Below, piece by piece: positions 7,870-10,889 of a stretch of 10,889 nucleotides of DNA. A program made the position numbers and the translations under genes. Under the pieces are notes generated by a model. It saw only the letters and a list, made by a program, of their open reading frames with translations. It made no database searches and was not told where the DNA came from. Source of the DNA: an uncultured Prevotella sp. (GTDB taxonomy: Bacteria > Bacteroidota > Bacteroidia > Bacteroidales > Bacteroidaceae); the NCBI GenBank assembly GCA_900540885.1, contig UQHJ01000077.1, positions 1-10,889 on the forward strand, given 5' to 3'. Position 1 is the stretch's first letter, and the number at the start of each line of letters is the position of its first letter.

Positions 7870-8673
7870 TTATAAACGTGCAAGGATTGCTTTTATTGTT
7901 CTTGCTATGGCATAAATGGCAATGCTGACTAAGATGATAGAAGCACCGCCAGGCACGTCGACGTAATACGAAAGTAATAGACCGCCTACGCAACCCATAT
8001 ACGCAAAAAGCACTGAAAGCCACACAATACGATTATAAGTGTGGGCAAAGAGGGCGGCCGTCATTTGGGGCACACTGAGTAGTGAGATGACCATCACGAT
8101 GCCTACCATATGGAGGCAACCCACGATGGTGAGAGCTGTGAGCAGTGTCATACCTAATTCGATGGTCGTAACAGGAATGCCTTGCGTACGGGCAAAGTTT
8201 GCATCGCAAGCCACACTTATAATCGTACGTTGCAGAAGGGCGTATCCCACAATGGTGAATAGGGTGAGTAGTCCTAATACAATAAGGTCGGCGTGCGATA
8301 TGCTCAGTATGTCGCCAAAGAGGTAAGAGGGCAAGTCCGTCATAAAGCCTGGAGCAAGGTAGGCAAAGAGTATGCCTAAGGCCATGCCCAACGTCCATAG
8401 TAGGGCAATGGCAGAGTCCTCGCGTACTGCGCGCTTGCCACTAATCCAACGTATGCCTAATCCAGAAAGTGTAGCAAACAAGGCTGCTCCCAACAAGGGG
8501 GAGAAGCCAAAGTAAGCTCCCAGGCCCACACCGCCTAACGAAGCATGGGCCATGCCACCACCCGCAATTACCATACGGCGTGTCACGACGTAAGTGCCTA
8601 TAATGGCACAAAGCACAGAGGCCAACAATGCACCTATTAAGGCGTTTTGGAAAAAGGTATATGTGAGTAGCAT
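7870..8673 (-). CDS. ABC-3 family metal ion transporter permease (ZnuB/MntB type)
   Basis: This 267-residue integral membrane protein is the permease of a zinc/manganese/iron-type ABC importer in the cytoplasmic membrane. Six to eight hydrophobic helices are visible. Family landmarks include TRRMVIAGGGMAHASLGGVG (31-50), which matches the usual loop before the second helix, and the GIVMVISLLSVPQMTAALFA region (191-210), close to the ATPase-coupling segment. Length is normal. No ATPase or substrate-binding protein is encoded in the window, so the other subunits must be elsewhere or it belongs to a split system. Metal specificity cannot be read from this subunit. The ATG start is 13 bp after the stop of the small Cys-motif gene upstream, and the SprE-like gene follows after 56 bp, suggesting one transcript. 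Confidence 0.9.
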   Translation of the reverse strand: MLLTYTFFQNALIGALLASVLCAIIGTYVVTRRMVIAGGGMAHASLGGVGLGAYFGFSPLLGAALFATLSGLGIRWISGKRAVREDSAIALLWTLGMALGILFAYLAPGFMTDLPSYLFGDILSISHADLIVLGLLTLFTIVGYALLQRTIISVACDANFARTQGIPVTTIELGMTLLTALTIVGCLHMVGIVMVISLLSVPQMTAALFAHTYNRIVWLSVLFAYMGCVGGLLLSYYVDVPGGASIILVSIAIYAIARTIKAILARL

Positions 8674-8686
8674 TTATATGTGTATT

Positions 8687-9094
8687 TTATTCTGCCATTA
8701 GGAGCATGGCCTCGTCCTTAAGATCGTCGGGAAGATTGACTGAACGGAGTTGTAGAGAACGCAACCATGCAGCCACCTCGTGTGGTTGCATCGTGGTCAT
8801 GACCTCTTCGAATTGTTCTACTTCTTGGGGCGTGTAACTATCAGAAGGCCGTCCTTTGAAGGAGTCAAGTTCTTCGTCGTCAAAGTATTCAATCGGTTGA
8901 GCCAAAGCCGCTGCCATTTCATCTTTTTCGCAAACGGCATGCTTACCACAACATCCTTCAGGACGCTTCTTAATGTGTGGCATTTCGTTTATCTCACCGC
9001 GTTCAAGTTGCCGTTTCAGTGAGCGATTGCGCAACCAACCTGCTATAGCGGCTATTACGCAAAGTACAATAAGTGATAATATGAGAACAAGCAT
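8687..9094 (-). CDS. Small membrane-anchored protein with CCGxHxxCEK motif, unknown function
   Basis: The 135-residue protein has an N-terminal membrane helix (about 1-20) followed by basic residues (RNRSLKR), which predicts the rest on the cytoplasmic side. A compact motif GCCGKHAVCEKD at 47-58 contributes Cys48, Cys49, His52 and Cys55. An acidic stretch FDDEELDSF follows at 71-79, then two helix-rich segments to the end. From memory, small proteins with this motif and the YDDEELD stretch are conserved in Bacteroidales, with no known function; I cannot verify this here. The cysteine/histidine cluster could bind a metal or iron-sulfur centre, and the gene sits 13 bp before the metal permease gene, but a link in function is only inference. 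I found no canonical promoter between it and aroA. Confidence 0.8.
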   Translation of the reverse strand: MLVLILSLIVLCVIAAIAGWLRNRSLKRQLERGEINEMPHIKKRPEGCCGKHAVCEKDEMAAALAQPIEYFDDEELDSFKGRPSDSYTPQEVEQFEEVMTTMQPHEVAAWLRSLQLRSVNLPDDLKDEAMLLMAE

Positions 9095-9118
9095 GTTTCT
9101 TAATGTGCTAATATGCTA

Positions 9119-9175
9119 ATGCGGGGGAAATGTGCAAATGCGGGGGAAATGTGCAAATGCGGGGGAAATGTGCAA
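9119..9175. repeat. Three exact 19-bp tandem repeats (ATGCGGGGGAAATGTGCAA)
   Basis: Units run 9119-9137, 9138-9156 and 9157-9175 and are identical. The unit is the reverse complement of the 19-bp unit found at 9332-9369 apart from two bases (CC in place of AA). The tract lies 25 bp upstream of the small Cys-motif gene. 9163-9178 is perfectly complementary to 9239-9254 (16 bp), so a stem-loop with a ~60-base loop is possible. Confidence 0.93.
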
Positions 9176-9183
9176 ATGTGAGA

Positions 9184-9351
9184 ATGATTTAATGTTTTAA
9201 TAACTGCGTGTACAAAGGCGACCATTTGCACATTTACACATTTGCACATTTCCCAAGCATGTGCAAATGATTTAATGTCTTAATAACTGCGTGTACAAAG
9301 GCGACCATTTGCACATTTGCACATTTACACATTTGCACATTTCCCAAGCAT
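9184..9351. repeat. Direct duplication, 77-bp copy followed by 86-bp copy
   Basis: 9184-9260 and 9266-9351 are near-identical and share the distinctive core TAACTGCGTGTACAAAGGCG. They differ by one T/C change and by one extra 9-bp unit (TTTGCACAT) in the second copy. Each copy contains CATTTACACATTTG, and in the second copy this supplies the aroA stop codon. The duplication fills most of the gap between aroA and the small Cys-motif gene; I see no gene in that gap. Confidence 0.92.
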
Positions 9352-10605
9352 TTGCACATTTCCCAAGCATTTTTCCAAGTCGCGCCAAAAGTGTGGGTAG
9401 CTTTTGCTTACTACTTCAGGGTCAGCTATTTCGACTCCTTCGCACAGTAAGCAAGCAGGGGCAAAGGCCATCGCCATACGGTGGTCGTGATAGGTAGCTA
9501 TGGGTTGTCCGTTATAATGAGGGGCATTGGCTGGATAATGATGAATATAAAGCACCTCGTCGCCCTCAATGCCCAACGTAATGCCCAACTTGACCAACTC
9601 ATTTTGCAATGCCGCCATGCGGTCCGTCTCCTTTATGCGAAGCGACTGTAGACCCGTAAATCGGAAAGGTTGGCCTAATAAGGCACAAGTCACAACCAAT
9701 GTTTGGGCTAAGTCTGGTTGGTTAACTAAATCGAGTTCATACACCTCGTTGGGAGCGATCCGTGCTTCCTTAGAGCGTGTCAGTATCACACTTCCGTGTG
9801 CTTCGTCAAACGTCGTCTTCACTCCCAATGGAGCAAAGAAGTGTTGCACGGCACTATCACCTTGCAGACTCTCCTTATGCAGCCAAGGTAAAGTGATACA
9901 AGCATCAGCATCGTCGGTTAAAGCCATGATTTCATACCAATACGAGGCTGCACTCCAATCGCTTTCAATGGAGTATATCACGTCATCATGATACCCCCCC
10001 GGAGCAACGTGCAACGTTTGCTCGTCTACCCATGCAATGTTTGCTCCAAACGTTTGCATCATGCTTACCGTCATGTTGATATAAGGCCGCGAGATAACCT
10101 CGCCTACCAAATGCATCGTCAATCCTTCGTCCATCATAGGACCTATCATCAGCAAGGCAGAGATATACTGCGAACTCACGTTGGCGGGCAGTTGAATGTT
10201 ACCCCCCTTTAGTTGATGTCCTTTCACATGAAGCGGTGGATAGCCTTGCTTCTCGACGTAGTCTATTTCACCTCCCAATTCACGCAGTGCGTCGACCAGT
10301 ACTCCGATGGGACGTTGGCGCATACGTTCCGTACCCGTCATAATATGTTCCTCGTCTTGACAAATAGAAAAGAAAGCCGTCAGAAAGCGCATAGCCGTAC
10401 CTGCCGCCATAATATCCACCGTGAGGGAGCGATTGCGTAAGGCGTTCCACATTACACGTGTGTCATCACAGATCGACATACGTTCTACGCTTGACCCCGT
10501 ACCGCTTAGGGCACAGAGTAGTAATGCACGATTGCTGAGACTCTTTGACGAAGGCAATTCTATGGTCGCTTGAATTTTATGAGGCAAGTGAGGAGTATAT
10601 GTCAT
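9325..10605 (-). CDS. aroA: 3-phosphoshikimate 1-carboxyvinyltransferase (EPSP synthase)
   Basis: This cytoplasmic enzyme joins phosphoenolpyruvate to shikimate-3-phosphate, the sixth step of chorismate and aromatic amino acid synthesis. The 426-residue protein shows SKSLSNRALLL (20-30), AAGTAMRFLTA (67-77), GTERMRQRPIG (91-101), NVSSQYISALL (142-152), QPD with D298, RIKETDRMAAL (323-333) and DHRMAMA (374-380), covering the substrate- and PEP-binding residues. The ATG at 10605 fits the family's N-terminus. The domain should end near FWRDLEK (406-412); the last 14 or so residues are translated from repeat DNA and are not family sequence. The stop at 9325-9327 lies inside the duplicated repeat. 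Two G-runs, seven at 10000-9994 and six at 10207-10202, lie in the coding strand. A -7 box lies about 90 bp upstream. Confidence 0.96.
   Translation of the reverse strand: MTYTPHLPHKIQATIELPSSKSLSNRALLLCALSGTGSSVERMSICDDTRVMWNALRNRSLTVDIMAAGTAMRFLTAFFSICQDEEHIMTGTERMRQRPIGVLVDALRELGGEIDYVEKQGYPPLHVKGHQLKGGNIQLPANVSSQYISALLMIGPMMDEGLTMHLVGEVISRPYINMTVSMMQTFGANIAWVDEQTLHVAPGGYHDDVIYSIESDWSAASYWYEIMALTDDADACITLPWLHKESLQGDSAVQHFFAPLGVKTTFDEAHGSVILTRSKEARIAPNEVYELDLVNQPDLAQTLVVTCALLGQPFRFTGLQSLRIKETDRMAALQNELVKLGITLGIEGDEVLYIHHYPANAPHYNGQPIATYHDHRMAMAFAPACLLCEGVEIADPEVVSKSYPHFWRDLEKCLGNVQMLGKCANV
9332..9369. repeat. Two exact 19-bp tandem repeats inside the 3' end of aroA
   Basis: TTTGCACATTTCCCAAGCA occurs at 9332-9350 and 9351-9369. 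Both copies are translated as part of AroA, but because 19 is not a multiple of three the first and second copies are read in different frames (CLGNVQ, then MLGKCAN). The unit is related, in inverted orientation, to the three units at 9119-9175. Confidence 0.95.
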
Positions 10606-10697
10606 GGCTGTATCATTTCGTGTGAAGTAGGAGATGGCCTATCTTGACCGCACAAGAGAGGGCGATTTTTTGCTTCTGCTTGTGCTTTATTTGTTGG

Positions 10698-10705
10698 CAA
10701 AGTTA
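10698..10705 (-). promoter_or_regulatory. Candidate -7 box (TAACTTTG) of aroA
   Basis: Minus-strand TAACTTTG fits the Bacteroidota -7 consensus exactly and is the same octamer as at the TonB gene. It would give aroA a leader of about 85 bases. The -33 region has only a T-run (TTTTTC) and no TTTG at 19 bases, so this is moderate evidence. Confidence 0.5.
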
Positions 10706-10719
10706 TCGCTTTTTCGCTG

Positions 10720-10773
10720 AAAAAGTGGCTTAATGTAGGGTGTAAATACATTTTCTTCAAAAAAAGTGGCTTA
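10720..10773. repeat. Direct 13-bp repeat between divergent promoters
   Basis: AAAAAGTGGCTTA occurs at 10720-10732 and at 10761-10773, start to start 41 bp, about four helical turns. The first copy sits just upstream of the aroA -7 box in minus-strand terms. The second ends four bases before the -33 element of the tRNA promoter. It may be a pair of protein-binding sites or a chance A-rich duplication. Confidence 0.6.
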
Positions 10774-10777
10774 GAAA

Positions 10778-10808
10778 TTTGTTAGTTAGGCAAAAAGCCG
10801 TACTTTTG
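10778..10808 (+). promoter_or_regulatory. Promoter of the tRNA-Pro gene (TTTG-19-TACTTTTG)
   Basis: TTTG at 10778-10781 and TACTTTTG at 10801-10808 are separated by 19 bases, a full match to the Bacteroidota primary sigma factor consensus. The tRNA begins 12 bases after the -7 box, as expected for a directly transcribed tRNA precursor. This is the only promoter in the window with both elements clear. Confidence 0.85.
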
Positions 10809-10819
10809 CACTCGCAATT

Positions 10820-10889
10820 CGGGGTGTAGCTCAGCCCGGTTAGAGTACGCGTCTGGGGGGCGTGTGGTCGCTGGTTCGAATCCAGTCAC
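10820..10889 (+). tRNA. tRNA-Pro (anticodon GGG), 3' end cut by window
   Basis: The acceptor 5' strand is CGGGGTG (10820-10826). The D stem is GCTC/GAGT and the anticodon stem CGCGT/GCGTG encloses the loop CTGGGGG, with anticodon GGG at 10855-10857. The T arm GCTGG-TTCGAAT-CCAGT follows. The window ends after three bases of the 3' acceptor strand (CAC), which pair with GTG, so about four acceptor bases and the discriminator are missing. It should decode CCC and CCU proline codons. Whether CCA is encoded cannot be seen. Confidence 0.95.

Noticed and set aside
7814..8023. N-terminal extension of the SprE-like frame to an ATG at 8023
   Set aside because: It overlaps the end of the well-supported permease gene, contains a Cys/His/Arg-rich non-conserved string, and would bury the lipoprotein signal peptide internally.

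Overview
The window looks like a piece of chromosome from a Bacteroidota bacterium, most likely Bacteroidales and Prevotella-like. The genus is inferred from overall gene character and I cannot fix it. Three things point this way. Candidate promoters have the Bacteroidota -7 box (TAnnTTTG), with a -33 TTTG at the tRNA. The TonB homologue has the Bacteroidota-type N-terminus. There is also a SprE/PorW-type TPR lipoprotein, a family tied to the type IX secretion system. All six protein genes lie on the minus strand, and one tRNA gene on the plus strand runs off the right edge.

Layout from left to right: 1-73 is a copy of a structured intergenic repeat ending 12 bp from the tonB stop. 86-892 is a TonB-family energy transducer with a GTG start and its own -7 box. 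1025-3502 (priA, replication restart helicase) and 3515-4390 (RluA-family pseudouridine synthase) are 12 bp apart and probably form one transcript, rlu then priA. 4391-4885 holds no gene. It is a dense repeat block: a 9-bp tandem tract, two ~105-bp inverted copies of the same element seen at 1-73, and a second 9-bp tract that reverses direction and runs into the next stop codon. 4886-7813 is the SprE/PorW-like lipoprotein, best started at a TTG codon. 7870-8673 is an ABC-3 (ZnuB-type) metal permease and 8687-9094 is a small membrane-anchored protein with a CCGxHxxC motif. These three are closely spaced and probably cotranscribed in the order small protein, permease, lipoprotein. 9095-9324 is a second repeat block with 19-bp and 9-bp units and a ~77/86-bp duplication. 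9325-10605 is aroA (EPSP synthase, shikimate pathway), whose last codons and stop lie inside that repeat block. 10606-10819 is a divergent promoter region between aroA and tRNA-Pro(GGG), with a repeated 13-mer.

The genes are mostly housekeeping: chromosome restart, RNA modification, aromatic amino acid synthesis, metal uptake and envelope functions. I see no phage, IS transposase, CRISPR array or obvious defence system. The unusual content is in the gaps. Two unrelated families of short repeats sit at the 3' ends of tonB, the SprE-like gene and aroA, and one of them has altered the C-terminus of AroA. The 19-bp unit is not a multiple of three, so changes in copy number would change the AroA tail and its stop codon.
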